DNA of 64,000 nt, from the NCBI GenBank assembly GCA_964494505.1, contig CAZBRO010000007.1, forward strand, positions 1-64,000, in the 5' to 3' direction. Below the pieces are notes generated by a model that did not search any database, was not told the DNA's origin, and saw only the letters and a program-made list of their open reading frames with translations. Source of the DNA: CAIYRG01 sp964494505. Its GTDB lineage: Bacteria > Pseudomonadota > Alphaproteobacteria > Micropepsales > Micropepsaceae. Positions 51,297 through 60,463 of the stretch are shown here, piece after piece (the first letter of the stretch is position 1; each line of letters begins with the position of its first letter). The position numbers and the translations under genes are program-made.

Positions 51297-53882
51297 TCAG
51301 AGCGAGCGCTTGATGGTCTCGACCTCGTAGCACTCGATGATGTCGCCCTTCTGCATGTCCTGATAATTGGTGAACGCCATGCCGCATTCCTGCCCGGACT
51401 GGACTTCGCGCACCTCGTCCTTGAAGCGCTTCAGCGTCGAGAGATCGCCTTCGTGGATCACCACGTCCTGGCGGATGAGGCGCACCTTGGCGCCACGCCG
51501 GACCAGGCCTTCGGTGACGCGGCAGCCGGCCACCTTGCCGACCTTGGAGATGTTGAACACCTCCAGGATTTCCGCATTGCCGAGGAAGCGTTCGCGCGTT
51601 TCGGGCGCAAGCATCCCGGACAGCACCGCCTTTACGTCGTCGATGACGTTGTAGATGATGTTGTAATAGCGGATTTCCACGCCGTCGCGGCGCGCCCGTT
51701 CACGGGCCTGCGTGTTGGCGCGCACATTGAAGCCGATGATTGCCGCACCTGAGGCTTGCGCCAGGATGACATCGGACTCGGTGATGCCGCCGACGCCCCC
51801 GTGCAGAATCTGGGCTGCAACCTCCTCCGTCCCGAGCTTGCTGAGCGAACCTTCGATGGCTTCGAGCGAGCCTTGCACGTCGGACTTGATGACGAGCGGC
51901 AGCAGGCGCTTCTCGCCGTCTTTGCGGCTCTTGAGCAGCTGGTCGAGCGATTGGCGCGAAATCGTCGCCTGGCGCGTCTCGCGGCGTTTGCGGGCGCGGT
52001 ATTCGGTGACTTCACGGGCACGGGCTTCCGATTCCACGACGACGAACTCGTCGCCGGCTTCGGGTGCTGCCGAAAGGCCCAGAACCTCGACCGGTTCGGA
52101 CGGGAACGCCTCGCTCACCGGTTCGCCCTTGTCGTTCACCAGCGCGCGGACGCGGCCCCATTCGGAACCTGCGACGACAAGGTCGCCCTGCCTCAGCGTG
52201 CCGCGCTGAACCAGGACGGTTGCGACCGGCCCGCGGCCCTTGTCGAGCTTGGCTTCCACCACGGCGCCATCGGCCGGACGGTTCGGATTGGCCTTCAGGT
52301 CGAGCACTTCGGATTGCAGCAGGATCGCTTCTTCGAGCTTGTCGAGGCCGGTCCCCTTGATCGCGGAGACTTCGACGGCAAGCACGTCGCCGCCCAGTTC
52401 TTCCACCTGAATTTCGTGCTGCAGCAGCTCGTTCTTCACGCGCTGCGGATTGGCGTCGGCTTTGTCGATCTTGTTGATCGCGACGATGATCGGCACGCCT
52501 GCGGCTTTCGCATGGGCGATGGCTTCCACGGTCTGAGGCATGACGCCGTCATCGGCCGCGACCACCAGAATCACGAGGTCGGTGACCTTGGCGCCGCGCG
52601 CGCGCATGGCGGTAAAGGCCGCATGGCCGGGCGTGTCGAGGAAGGTGATCTTGGCCCCGGATCGGAGCTGCACCTGATAGGCGCCGATATGCTGGGTGAT
52701 GCCGCCCGCTTCGCCCGCCGCCACGTCGGTTTTGCGCAGCGCGTCGAGCAGCGAGGTCTTGCCGTGGTCGACATGGCCCATCACCGTCACGATGGGCGGG
52801 CGCGACTCCAGATCCTCGGGATTGTCGATGATGCCGCGCAAGCCTTCGAGCACATCGGATTCGGCCACGCGCTTGACCGAATGGCCAAGCTCGGTCGCCA
52901 CCAATTCGGCCGTATCGGCGTCGATGGTGTCGTTGGTGGTTGCCATCATGCCGCTCTTCATCAGCACCTTGATGACATCCACGCCGCGGCGCGCCATGCG
53001 GTTGGCGAGTTCGGCAACCGTGATGGTTTCGGGAATCACCACCTCGCGGGGACCTGCGACCGCGGGGGCCTGCTGCTGGCGATGGGCGCGGGCCTGTTGA
53101 CGCCGGAAAGACGCGAGCGAACGCATGCGGTCGTCGTCTTCCGAGAGCGCCCGCGTGATGGTCAATTTGCCGGCGCGGCGGCCTCCGGGGGTCGCCTTGC
53201 GGGCGGCCGGAGCCTTGGCGGGCACCTTGCCTTTTTTCGCCGTGGCCTCTTCTTCTTCCTCAACGAGTTCGCGGCCGCGTTTGGGCACGAGAGCGGCGGC
53301 GGCAGGTGCTGCCGCTGCCGGAGCGGTGGTGCCGGTTTCGGCTTCCTTTTCCTTCAAGCGGCGGGCGGCTTCCAGTTCGGCGCGGCGGCGGGCTTCTTCT
53401 TCGGCGTGCTTGCGGGCCTCTTCTTCGGCCTTGCGCTTTTCGGCGGCTTCACGCTCGCGGCGAACGCGGTCTTCTTCGACGGCGCGGCGGCGGGCTTCCT
53501 CTTCGGCATGCTTGCGCGCTTCTTCTTCGGCGTATTTGGCGTCCGTCAGCGCCCGCAGACGGGCTTCCTTTTCGTCGTCCGTGAGTTCGCGCAAGACCAC
53601 GCCGCCGCGCGCGGCAGCGGCACGGCGTGCCTCCTCGCGCGCATCGGCGGATGGTTGCAAAGCCTCATCGGCCGCATGCCGGGCGGCGGGCTTTTCCGCT
53701 TCCGCCGGTTTGCCGGTCGCGGGCATCACGCGGACGCGCTTCTTCTCCACCACGACCGCCTTGCTGCGTCCGTGGCTGAAGCTTTGGCGAACCGTCGAGG
53801 TCTCCGTCCGCTTCAGCGACAAGGTCTTGCCGCCGCCGCTGCCGCCTCGGGTACGCGCACCGCTGTCATCCGTCTCGCTCAT
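51297..53882 (-). CDS. infB: Translation initiation factor IF-2
   Basis: 861 residues. A long N-terminal region (about 100-230) of charged Glu/Arg/Lys/Ala helices (KRKAEEEARKHAEEEARRRA) is the usual variable part. The GTPase has VTVMGHVDHGKTSLLDALRK, FLDTPGHAAFTAM and INKIDK, followed by domains II to IV. It positions initiator tRNA on the 30S subunit and promotes subunit joining. It is part of the nusA-infB operon. Confidence 0.97.
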   Translation of the reverse strand: MSETDDSGARTRGGSGGGKTLSLKRTETSTVRQSFSHGRSKAVVVEKKRVRVMPATGKPAEAEKPAARHAADEALQPSADAREEARRAAAARGGVVLRELTDDEKEARLRALTDAKYAEEEARKHAEEEARRRAVEEDRVRREREAAEKRKAEEEARKHAEEEARRRAELEAARRLKEKEAETGTTAPAAAAPAAAALVPKRGRELVEEEEEATAKKGKVPAKAPAARKATPGGRRAGKLTITRALSEDDDRMRSLASFRRQQARAHRQQQAPAVAGPREVVIPETITVAELANRMARRGVDVIKVLMKSGMMATTNDTIDADTAELVATELGHSVKRVAESDVLEGLRGIIDNPEDLESRPPIVTVMGHVDHGKTSLLDALRKTDVAAGEAGGITQHIGAYQVQLRSGAKITFLDTPGHAAFTAMRARGAKVTDLVILVVAADDGVMPQTVEAIAHAKAAGVPIIVAINKIDKADANPQRVKNELLQHEIQVEELGGDVLAVEVSAIKGTGLDKLEEAILLQSEVLDLKANPNRPADGAVVEAKLDKGRGPVATVLVQRGTLRQGDLVVAGSEWGRVRALVNDKGEPVSEAFPSEPVEVLGLSAAPEAGDEFVVVESEARAREVTEYRARKRRETRQATISRQSLDQLLKSRKDGEKRLLPLVIKSDVQGSLEAIEGSLSKLGTEEVAAQILHGGVGGITESDVILAQASGAAIIGFNVRANTQARERARRDGVEIRYYNIIYNVIDDVKAVLSGMLAPETRERFLGNAEILEVFNISKVGKVAGCRVTEGLVRRGAKVRLIRQDVVIHEGDLSTLKRFKDEVREVQSGQECGMAFTNYQDMQKGDIIECYEVETIKRSL

Positions 53883-53948
53883 TCGAACCTTTCACGCATC
53901 CTGAACCTGCAAAGCGGCGAGTAGGGGCATCCGCCCGACAAAACCCTG

Positions 53949-54614
53949 CTACCCGCCGGAAAAACCGTCCCAGACCCATGGCTTGAGCGGCCGAAATCCG
54001 TTCAGCCGTTCCGCCTCGAAGATAAGCCGCTCTGCAATGCGCCCGGATTTGAGCGCTGCATGTACCACATTTGCCTTGCCGAGAGCCAAGCTCAATTCGG
54101 CATTGCCGAGCTGTCCGATGACAAACGGCACATGAGCCTTGGCCCTTGCCGCGGCTTGCAATTTGCGCCGTCCATCGGGTGCGGCCTCGGCCGCCTCTAC
54201 GATAAGTGGGGGAGGATTTGCGTCCCGCAAGGCCTTCTCCACGGAATCGAAGCCGAGGACCATTTCGCCCGCCCGGCGGGCGAGCCCCAGAAGCGCGAGC
54301 ATGCGCTCTGCCAGGCGAGCTTCGCAGCGCGCTGCAAGTCCGGCATCGGCGCCAACGGATGTCCGCGCGGCCCTGGCGAACAGGCCCTTTTTCACGGCCG
54401 CCGCAATCGCCTCGCGCTCTGCGCGCACCCACATGCCCCGGCCGGGAAGCTTGGCTTCCACATCGGGAACGATATTGCCGTCGGGGGCGAGCACGAAGCG
54501 CAACAGCTTCGCTTCGGGCAGGACTTCGCCCGTGACGATACAGCGCCGTTCGCGCACGCCGCTCCGCCGCGCTTCCGCCGCATCGTCCCCGTCCCGTTCG
54601 GCCAGCATCGTCAC
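53949..54614 (-). CDS. YlxR-domain RNA-binding protein with L7Ae-like C-terminus
   Basis: 221 residues. The N-terminal YlxR/DUF448 domain has RERRCIVTGEVLPEAKLLRF and KLPGRGMWVRAERE. The C-terminal half (about 95-200) looks like an L7Ae/ribosomal L30e-like fold: LLGLARRAGEMVLGFDSVEK, then AHVPFVIGQLGNAELSLALG. Its start overlaps the nusA stop by 4 bp. The family sits between nusA and infB throughout bacteria and is thought to bind RNA. Confidence 0.9.
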   Translation of the reverse strand: MTMLAERDGDDAAEARRSGVRERRCIVTGEVLPEAKLLRFVLAPDGNIVPDVEAKLPGRGMWVRAEREAIAAAVKKGLFARAARTSVGADAGLAARCEARLAERMLALLGLARRAGEMVLGFDSVEKALRDANPPPLIVEAAEAAPDGRRKLQAAARAKAHVPFVIGQLGNAELSLALGKANVVHAALKSGRIAERLIFEAERLNGFRPLKPWVWDGFSGG

Positions 54615-56218
54615 TCGGTCGGCGCCTCCGTGGCTTCGGCCGGCTGGATGAGGTCTTCTTCCTTGATCCAGCCCGCTTTGACGCGCGCCTTCATGATGAT
54701 GTCGTTCACGTCGGTGGCCACAAGATCGAAACCCTCGAGCGAACCCGGCACGCGCACGCGTTCATTGCCCTTGTTCTCGACATAGCCCAGGAGATCGTCG
54801 CTGGCGCAGCCGGCCAGATCTTCGAGCGTCTTGATGCCGTTCTCACCGAGCTTCACCAGCATGGCGGGTGTGAGCCCTTCGACCTCGGCAACCTCATCCT
54901 CCACGCCAAGCGCGCGCCGCTGGGTATCGAATTCGGCATTCTTCTGCTCGATATAGCCGACCGCGCGAGTCTGCAGTTCTTCGGCCGTCTCTTCGTCGAA
55001 GCCCTCGATTTCCGCCAATTCGTGCAACTGCACATAGGCCACGTCCTCGACGCTCGCGAAGCCTTCTGAAGCCAGCAATTGCGCGATGGTTTCATCGACA
55101 TCGAGCGCTTCCATGAAGAGCTGGGTGCGCTCGGCGAATTCCTTCTGACGCCGCTCGGATTCTTCCTGCTCGGTCAGAATGTCGATCTGCCAGCCGGTCA
55201 ATTGCGAGGCGAGCCGCACATTCTGGCCGCGCCGTCCGATTGCCAGCGAAAGTTGGTCGTCGGGCACCACCACTTCGACGCGGCGGGTTTCTTCGTCGAG
55301 CACGACTTTCGAGACTTCGGCCGGCGCCAGCGCATTGACGATGAAGGTCGCGGGATCCGGATTCCACGGGATGATGTCGATGCGCTCGCCCTGGAGTTCC
55401 TGCACGACAGCCTGCACGCGCACCCCGCGCATGCCGACGCAAGCCCCCACCGGATCGATGGACGAATCCTTTGAAATCACCGCGATCTTGGCGCGGCTGC
55501 CGGGATCGCGCGCGACCGCTCGGATTTCGATGATGCCGTCGTAAATCTCCGGCACTTCCTGCGCGAACAGCCGCGCCATGAATTGCGGATGGGTGCGGGA
55601 GAGGAAAATCTGCGGGCCGCGCGTCTCGCGGCGCACGTCATAGATATAGGCCCGAATGCGGTCCCCGTTGCGGAAGGATTCCCGGGGGATCATTTCGTCG
55701 CGGCGGATCACGCCCTCGGCGCGGCCGAAATCGACCACCACGGAACCGAACTCGACGCGCTTGACCGTGCCGTGCACGATCTCGCCGATGCGATCCTTGT
55801 ATTCCTCGTATTGGCGTTCGCGTTCGGCATCGCGCACCTTCTGCACGATAACCTGCTTGGCGGCCTGGGTCGCGATGCGGGAGAATTCGATGGGCGGCAG
55901 CGTCTCGGCGATGATGTCGCCCACCTGGGCGGCGGGATTGCGCCGGCGGGCGTCCTGTATCGAAATCTCGATCTTGTCGTTTTCGACCGTTTCCACGACG
56001 TGGAGATAGCGCGAGATGTGGGTCTCGCCCGTCTTGGGGTCGATTTCGACCCGGATCTCGTTCTCGGTGCCGTAGCGCGATTTCGCGGCGCGCTGCATGG
56101 CCTCTTCCATGGCGTGGATCACCACCGCCTTGTCGATCGATTTCTCGCGCGCGACGGCATCTGCGATCTGCAGCAGTTCGAGCCGGTTTGCGGCAACTCC
56201 CATGGCCATTTCATTCAC
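54611..56218 (-). CDS. nusA: Transcription termination/antitermination factor NusA
   Basis: 535 residues. The N-terminal RNA-polymerase-binding domain begins at RLELLQIADAVAREKSIDKA. It is followed by S1 (IVHGTVKRVEFGSVVVDFGR), KH1/KH2 (VGACVGMRGVRVQAVVQELQ and LSLAIGRRGQNVRLASQLTG) and a C-terminal helix-hairpin-helix part (LTPAMLVKLGENGIKTLEDL). In-frame ATGs at 56,206 and 56,200 are alternative starts. It modulates pausing and termination. Confidence 0.96.
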   Translation of the reverse strand: MNEMAMGVAANRLELLQIADAVAREKSIDKAVVIHAMEEAMQRAAKSRYGTENEIRVEIDPKTGETHISRYLHVVETVENDKIEISIQDARRRNPAAQVGDIIAETLPPIEFSRIATQAAKQVIVQKVRDAERERQYEEYKDRIGEIVHGTVKRVEFGSVVVDFGRAEGVIRRDEMIPRESFRNGDRIRAYIYDVRRETRGPQIFLSRTHPQFMARLFAQEVPEIYDGIIEIRAVARDPGSRAKIAVISKDSSIDPVGACVGMRGVRVQAVVQELQGERIDIIPWNPDPATFIVNALAPAEVSKVVLDEETRRVEVVVPDDQLSLAIGRRGQNVRLASQLTGWQIDILTEQEESERRQKEFAERTQLFMEALDVDETIAQLLASEGFASVEDVAYVQLHELAEIEGFDEETAEELQTRAVGYIEQKNAEFDTQRRALGVEDEVAEVEGLTPAMLVKLGENGIKTLEDLAGCASDDLLGYVENKGNERVRVPGSLEGFDLVATDVNDIIMKARVKAGWIKEEDLIQPAEATEAPTE

Positions 56219-56226
56219 TCCCTGGT

Positions 56227-56298
56227 CTCACCCCCGACACGCTCAGGGTGAGGTATTGTAAGAACCATTCCTCATGCTGAGCCTGTCGAAGCATGAGG
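56227..56298. repeat. Two palindromic repeats between rimP and nusA
   Basis: CTCACCC (56,227-56,233) pairs with GGGTGAG (56,246-56,252). CCTCATGCT (56,270-56,278) pairs with AGCATGAGG (56,290-56,298) around an 11-base loop. They resemble the short dispersed palindromes common in alphaproteobacterial spacers and could form hairpins in the rimP-nusA message. Confidence 0.6.
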
Positions 56299-56306
56299 CG
56301 TATCCG

Positions 56307-56840
56307 TCAATGGGCCGCGTTCGCGTCCCGCATTTCCCTGGCTTTCAGGCTTTCCTGTATCAACCGGTCGGTCAGCACCAGCTTTGCTTCCTCGATATCG
56401 CCGAAGGGCAGCCGCACGCGTTCGGTGCCGTGCTCGCCCGTGACATCGATCAGCACGTCATGCCCATCGATGCCTACGAGCATGCCCTTGAAGCGCCTGC
56501 GTCCGTTCAGCCCGCGCGCCAACTCGACGCGCGCCTCGTGTCCGGCGAAGCGGGCGAAATCGGGCTCGGCCGTCAGGGGCCGGTCGATGCCGGGTGAAGA
56601 CACTTCCAGCACATATTCTTCCGCGAGCGGATCGGCAGCTTCCAGCACTTCGGAGATCGCACGCGACAACGCCGCGCAATCCTCCACATCCATGGTGCCG
56701 TCGGGGCGCTCGGCCATGATCTGCAGGGTCTTTCTTTTGCCGCCCATCAGTCTCAAACGCACCAACCGGTAACCTGCGGCTTCGACCGCGGGGGCAACCA
56801 GCACATCCAGGAAACTCTGACCGTTCAGAGGCCTCTCCAA
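56307..56840 (-). CDS. rimP: Ribosome maturation factor RimP
   Basis: 177 residues. The N-terminal domain has LVRLRLMGGKRKTLQIMAER and DVEDCAALSRAISEVLEAAD, then the family signature YVLEVSSPGIDRPLT. The C-terminal SH3-like domain has RRFKGMLVGIDGHDVLIDV. It is needed for 30S maturation. It is the first gene of the nusA-infB block. Confidence 0.95.
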   Translation of the reverse strand: MERPLNGQSFLDVLVAPAVEAAGYRLVRLRLMGGKRKTLQIMAERPDGTMDVEDCAALSRAISEVLEAADPLAEEYVLEVSSPGIDRPLTAEPDFARFAGHEARVELARGLNGRRRFKGMLVGIDGHDVLIDVTGEHGTERVRLPFGDIEEAKLVLTDRLIQESLKAREMRDANAAH

Positions 56841-57035
56841 GACTAAAACCTTTCCGCCGCGGCGATCCTACAATCGCCACACAACAGTTTTCTGTTGTCT
56901 GGAATGGCGCGTATCTACGCCCCCGCAACCTCGATTACAAGGGGCCGAGTGCCAGTGACTGTTCATCGTCCGGCGCGTTTCCCATGACGTCAAGGCCGGA
57001 AATCGCGTAGCTTCCGGCGCAGTTCAGGATCGCCC

Positions 57036-57812
57036 ATGAATTTCGCCTCTCCCGTTCCCGCCGCCGAGCATTTTCCCAAAGCCGAACGCCCCGATACCGG
57101 GCGCTGGGGGCCCTGGGCCACAATCGGATGGTCGATCCCGATCGTCGTAATGATGATCCTGTCCCAGTCGGCGGGGGCGATCGTCTACCTGCGCTGGTGG
57201 CGCTTCCTGCACCCGGAGCACCCGATCGCGTTTTCTGCGATTGCCTCGAACGGCGCGGTGCTGGCGGTTGCCATCGGGGTATCGGCGCCCATCGTGCTCG
57301 CGTTTCTCGTCTTCGTGATCCGGCTCTCGCACCAGCCGGTGAAAGAATATCTCGCGCTGAGATTTCCGCGTTGGCGCGACATTGGCCTCGGCGCCAGCTT
57401 GCTCGCTTTGGTGCTTATGGGTACGGGCGTCATCGCCGGGCTTGCCGGCAAGGAGACCCCGGCCTTCATCGGGGACACGTTTGACACCGCGCGAGATGCC
57501 GGCATGCTGTGGCTGCTGGTTGTTTCGTTCGTGTTCCTCGGCCCCTTGCAGGAGGAAGCCCTGTTCCGCGGCTTCCTGTTCCGCGGCTTCGCGCCGCGCT
57601 TTGGAATCTGGCCGACCATTGTGGTTACGTCCGCGGTATGGGCGGTCACGCATGCGCAATATGAGTGGTTCTTCGTGGGTGAAATTTTCGCCCTCGGCAT
57701 TGCCTTTGGCTGGCTGCGCGCCCGGAGCGGTTCGCTGCTCCTGACCTTTGGGCTTCACGCCACCGTCAACGCCATGGCGGTGATCGAAGCTGCGTTCATG
57801 GCGGGATCGTGA
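57036..57812 (+). CDS. CPBP-family intramembrane protease
   Basis: 258 residues with about six to seven membrane segments. The CPBP (Rce1-like) motifs are EEALFRGFLFRGF near residues 171-183 (motif 1, Glu-Glu then Arg), VTHAQYEW (motif 2, His) and the late FGLHATVNAMAV (His then Asn). Members are glutamic-type membrane proteases or act in bacteriocin immunity; the substrate is unknown. It ends 17 bp inside the convergent methyltransferase gene. Confidence 0.85.
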   Translation: MNFASPVPAAEHFPKAERPDTGRWGPWATIGWSIPIVVMMILSQSAGAIVYLRWWRFLHPEHPIAFSAIASNGAVLAVAIGVSAPIVLAFLVFVIRLSHQPVKEYLALRFPRWRDIGLGASLLALVLMGTGVIAGLAGKETPAFIGDTFDTARDAGMLWLLVVSFVFLGPLQEEALFRGFLFRGFAPRFGIWPTIVVTSAVWAVTHAQYEWFFVGEIFALGIAFGWLRARSGSLLLTFGLHATVNAMAVIEAAFMAGS

Positions 57813-58437
57813 TTTCAGGTTTGACTGCCTGATAAAGCGCCATTCCTCCTTCATCGAGGAGGCACATCACATCGATCAATCCGGCCTGCTCCAGCGCGCG
57901 CTTCTGGCGTTGGCGAGTCTCCATGAGGTCCGGATTCTTCCCGTTTCCCGGCTCCGCGTAATGATCGGAATAGAGGAGGATGCCTCCGTCTTTCAGCGCG
58001 GACGCGGCGGTTTCCAGGAACCTGACCAGATGGCGCCTATGGCGCATTTCATGGGCCGCCTGCATGGTCACGACCGCGTCGAACGACCCAAGCCCGCGGG
58101 CGAAATCGGGCTCGCGAAAATCGCAGGCAGTGAATTCCACGCGCTCGCCGAGCGGTCCCAAGACCTCCCGCGCAATCGCGTGCATGGCTTCGGAGAAATC
58201 GAGCGCCACATAGCGCCGGATGGCCGTGTGCCCGATCAGGCTTTGCGCCAGATGGCCCGGACCGGACCCGAGTTCCAGCACATCGATGGGACGGTCGAAG
58301 CGGCGGCCTAATGCCTCGGCGAAGGCGGCGAAGAACGCCGGCCGATAGGGCCGCGTCTTTACCGTTTCTTCGACCCAGGCACGCGCCTGCGCGGGATCGC
58401 GGAAGTCGATGGGGCTTGGAACGTCTTCGCCGCCCAC
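57796..58437 (-). CDS. Class I SAM-dependent methyltransferase
   Basis: 213 residues from a GTG at 58,437, five bases after the trmB stop; the open frame to 58,569 would overlap trmB. Motif I is VLELGSGPGHLAQSLIGH, then RYVALDFSEAMHAIAREVLG with the ribose-binding Asp. The motif FDAVVTMQAAHEMRHRRHLV and ILLYSDHYAEPGNG complete the fold. The substrate is unknown. Confidence 0.8.
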   Translation of the reverse strand: MGGEDVPSPIDFRDPAQARAWVEETVKTRPYRPAFFAAFAEALGRRFDRPIDVLELGSGPGHLAQSLIGHTAIRRYVALDFSEAMHAIAREVLGPLGERVEFTACDFREPDFARGLGSFDAVVTMQAAHEMRHRRHLVRFLETAASALKDGGILLYSDHYAEPGNGKNPDLMETRQRQKRALEQAGLIDVMCLLDEGGMALYQAVKPEITIPP

Positions 58438-58441
58438 GGCA

Positions 58442-59218
58442 TCAGGCCCGCACGAAGCGCAGATAGGTGCAGGCACGCCCTGCCTGGATGGCCTTTGCTT
58501 CGTAGCGCGTCGATGGCCAGTCCGGCGGGCGGGCGCGCCAATCCTTCGGCGAGGCTGCGGTCCAGTCAAAATCCGGATGCGCCATCAGCCGTTCCAACGC
58601 CCAGACGAGATAGCCTCTATCGTCCGTGGCGAAGCGCAGCTCGGCGCCCTTCTTCATTACGCGGGCGAGCCGGTCCAGCATCTCGGTCTGGATGAAGCGG
58701 CGCTTGTGATGCCGCGTCTTGGGCCAGGGATCGGGAAACAGGATGAAGACCCGCCCCAGGCTGGCATCGGGCAGGGCCGCGATCACGTCGCGTGCATCTT
58801 CGGTGTAAAGGCGAAGGTTTCTCCCTAATACGCTCTGGGGGAGAGAATCCAGTTTTGTCAGCAGCTTGGCGATGCCGGCGACGTAAGGCTCGACCCCGAT
58901 AATGCCAATGTCCGAATGCTGTTCGGCCTGCCAAACGAGATGCTCTCCAGCCCCGAAGCCGATTTCCAGCCAAACGTCGCCGACCTCGCCCCCGAAATAC
59001 CCCTGCGGATCGCGGCCGGGGTCCGGCGCAAGCGCGAGCTGGGGCAAAACGGCCTCCAGCAGTCCATGCTGACGCGCGCTTAAGCTCGGCCCTTTACGGC
59101 GGCCATAAAGCTTGCGCCGGTGCGGATGGTCAGAATTGGGCTCGGAGCTGATCGGCGAGATCGGTTTTCTCCCAGGAGAATCCGCCTTCGTCATCTGGCG
59201 TGCGCCCGAAATGGCCAT
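58442..59218 (-). CDS. trmB: tRNA (guanine-N7-)-methyltransferase
   Basis: 258 residues. RRKLYGRRKGPSLSARQHGL is the typical start of the domain, followed by VWLEIGFGAGEHLVWQA (SAM motif), GIIGVEPYVAGIAKLL, and VFILFPDPWPKTRHHKRRFI, the TrmB signature. It forms m7G46 in the tRNA variable loop. The frame begins inside metK; 59,194 is an alternative start, and both overlap the metK end, because no start codon follows the metK stop before the conserved domain. Confidence 0.93.
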   Translation of the reverse strand: MAISGARQMTKADSPGRKPISPISSEPNSDHPHRRKLYGRRKGPSLSARQHGLLEAVLPQLALAPDPGRDPQGYFGGEVGDVWLEIGFGAGEHLVWQAEQHSDIGIIGVEPYVAGIAKLLTKLDSLPQSVLGRNLRLYTEDARDVIAALPDASLGRVFILFPDPWPKTRHHKRRFIQTEMLDRLARVMKKGAELRFATDDRGYLVWALERLMAHPDFDWTAASPKDWRARPPDWPSTRYEAKAIQAGRACTYLRFVRA

Positions 59219-60320
59219 AGGCCGAGGTGCGCGCGTAGATCGGCTTGTTCAGACCCAGATGCTCGCGAATGCCGCGCGGCTTCAGGCTCATCAGCTCGGG
59301 CAGCACCTTCTCCAGCCGGGCGGGATTCACTTCTCCGGTCTCATGCAGGTCGACGTAGAGCGAAAGCGGATCGGAGACGCCGATGGCATAGGCGATCTGG
59401 ATGGTGCAGCGCTCGGACAGGCCCGCGGCGACCACATTCTTCGCCAGATAGCGCGCTGCGTAAGCCGCCGAACGGTCCACCTTGGTCGGGTCCTTGCCGG
59501 AAAAAGCCCCGCCCCCATGGGGTGCCGCCCCGCCATAGGTGTCCACGATGATCTTGCGTCCCGTCAGGCCGCAATCGCCGTCCGGCCCGCCGACCACGAA
59601 AGCCCCCGTCGGATTTACGTGCCAGACGGTACGGTCGGTGATCCAGCCGCCCGGCAGTGCGTGTCTCACATAGGGTTCGACGATGTCGCGCACATGCTTG
59701 GATTCGAGCCCGGGGTCGAGATGCTGGGTCGAAACCACGATCTGCGGCACTTCCACGGGTTTGCCATTCTCATAGCGCACCGTGACCTGGGATTTGGCGT
59801 CGGGACCGAGCTGTGTCTCGCGGCCGTCCTTCCGCGCTTCGGCCATCAGCTTGAGAATCAGGTGGCTGTAATGGATGGGCGCCGGCATCAGGCTTTCTGT
59901 CTCGCGGCAGGCGTAGCCGAACATGATGCCCTGGTCGCCCGCGCCTTCGTCCTTGTTGTCCTTGGCGTCCACGCCCTGGGCAATGTGCTGGGACTGGGGG
60001 TGCAGCAGCACCTCGATTCGGGCCTTCTGCCAGTGAAAGCCTTCCTGCTCATAGCCGATGTCGCGGATGGCGAGCCGCGCGCGGTGAATGAGGAGTTCCG
60101 GCGTGATTTCCTCCGGCCCCCGCGTTTCGCCCGCAATCACCACCCGGTTCGTGGTCGCCAGCGTCTCGCAGGCGACCCGCAAGTCCTTCGGTGCCCAGCC
60201 GTGCCTGGGTCCCAGGCGGAAAAAGGCGTCCACCACCTCATCGGAGATGCGGTCGCAGACCTTGTCGGGATGGCCTTCCGCCACGGATTCGCTTGTGAAG
60301 AGATAGCTTGGACGCAGCAT
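59130..60320 (-). CDS. metK: S-adenosylmethionine synthetase
   Basis: 396 residues from the ATG at 60,320, chosen for GAGGG a few bases upstream and the typical N-terminus LRPSYLFTSESVAEGHPDKV. GYACRETESLMPAPIHYSH, GAFSGKDPTKVDRSAAYAAR and VVGGPDGDCGLTGRKIIVD are the ATP and metal-binding segments. It makes SAM from methionine and ATP, the donor for trmB and the methyltransferase encoded downstream. CCCT and AGGG just before the ATG could pair and hide the ribosome site; I see no known SAM riboswitch. Confidence 0.97.
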   Translation of the reverse strand: MLRPSYLFTSESVAEGHPDKVCDRISDEVVDAFFRLGPRHGWAPKDLRVACETLATTNRVVIAGETRGPEEITPELLIHRARLAIRDIGYEQEGFHWQKARIEVLLHPQSQHIAQGVDAKDNKDEGAGDQGIMFGYACRETESLMPAPIHYSHLILKLMAEARKDGRETQLGPDAKSQVTVRYENGKPVEVPQIVVSTQHLDPGLESKHVRDIVEPYVRHALPGGWITDRTVWHVNPTGAFVVGGPDGDCGLTGRKIIVDTYGGAAPHGGGAFSGKDPTKVDRSAAYAARYLAKNVVAAGLSERCTIQIAYAIGVSDPLSLYVDLHETGEVNPARLEKVLPELMSLKPRGIREHLGLNKPIYARTSAYGHFGRTPDDEGGFSWEKTDLADQLRAQF

Positions 60321-60463
60321 TGCCACCCTCATGCATGTCAGGGGCGGTTTTCTTACAAGGAATTGAAGGGGGGTCAATGAATTAGATGTCAGCCGGTGTC
60401 AGGCTTTGGCCGCTAGATTGGGTGCGGGTGAATTTGTATAGCAGTCGCAGTTTGGGGGGCGGA

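Noticed and set aside
51756..53924. 722-codon plus-strand frame opposite infB
   Set aside because: Shadow of infB; composition is typical of an antisense frame.
60321..60400. SAM riboswitch upstream of metK
   Set aside because: I could not fit the SAM-I, SAM-II or SAM/SAH consensus to the leader; only a short CCCT/AGGG pairing near the ribosome site is seen.
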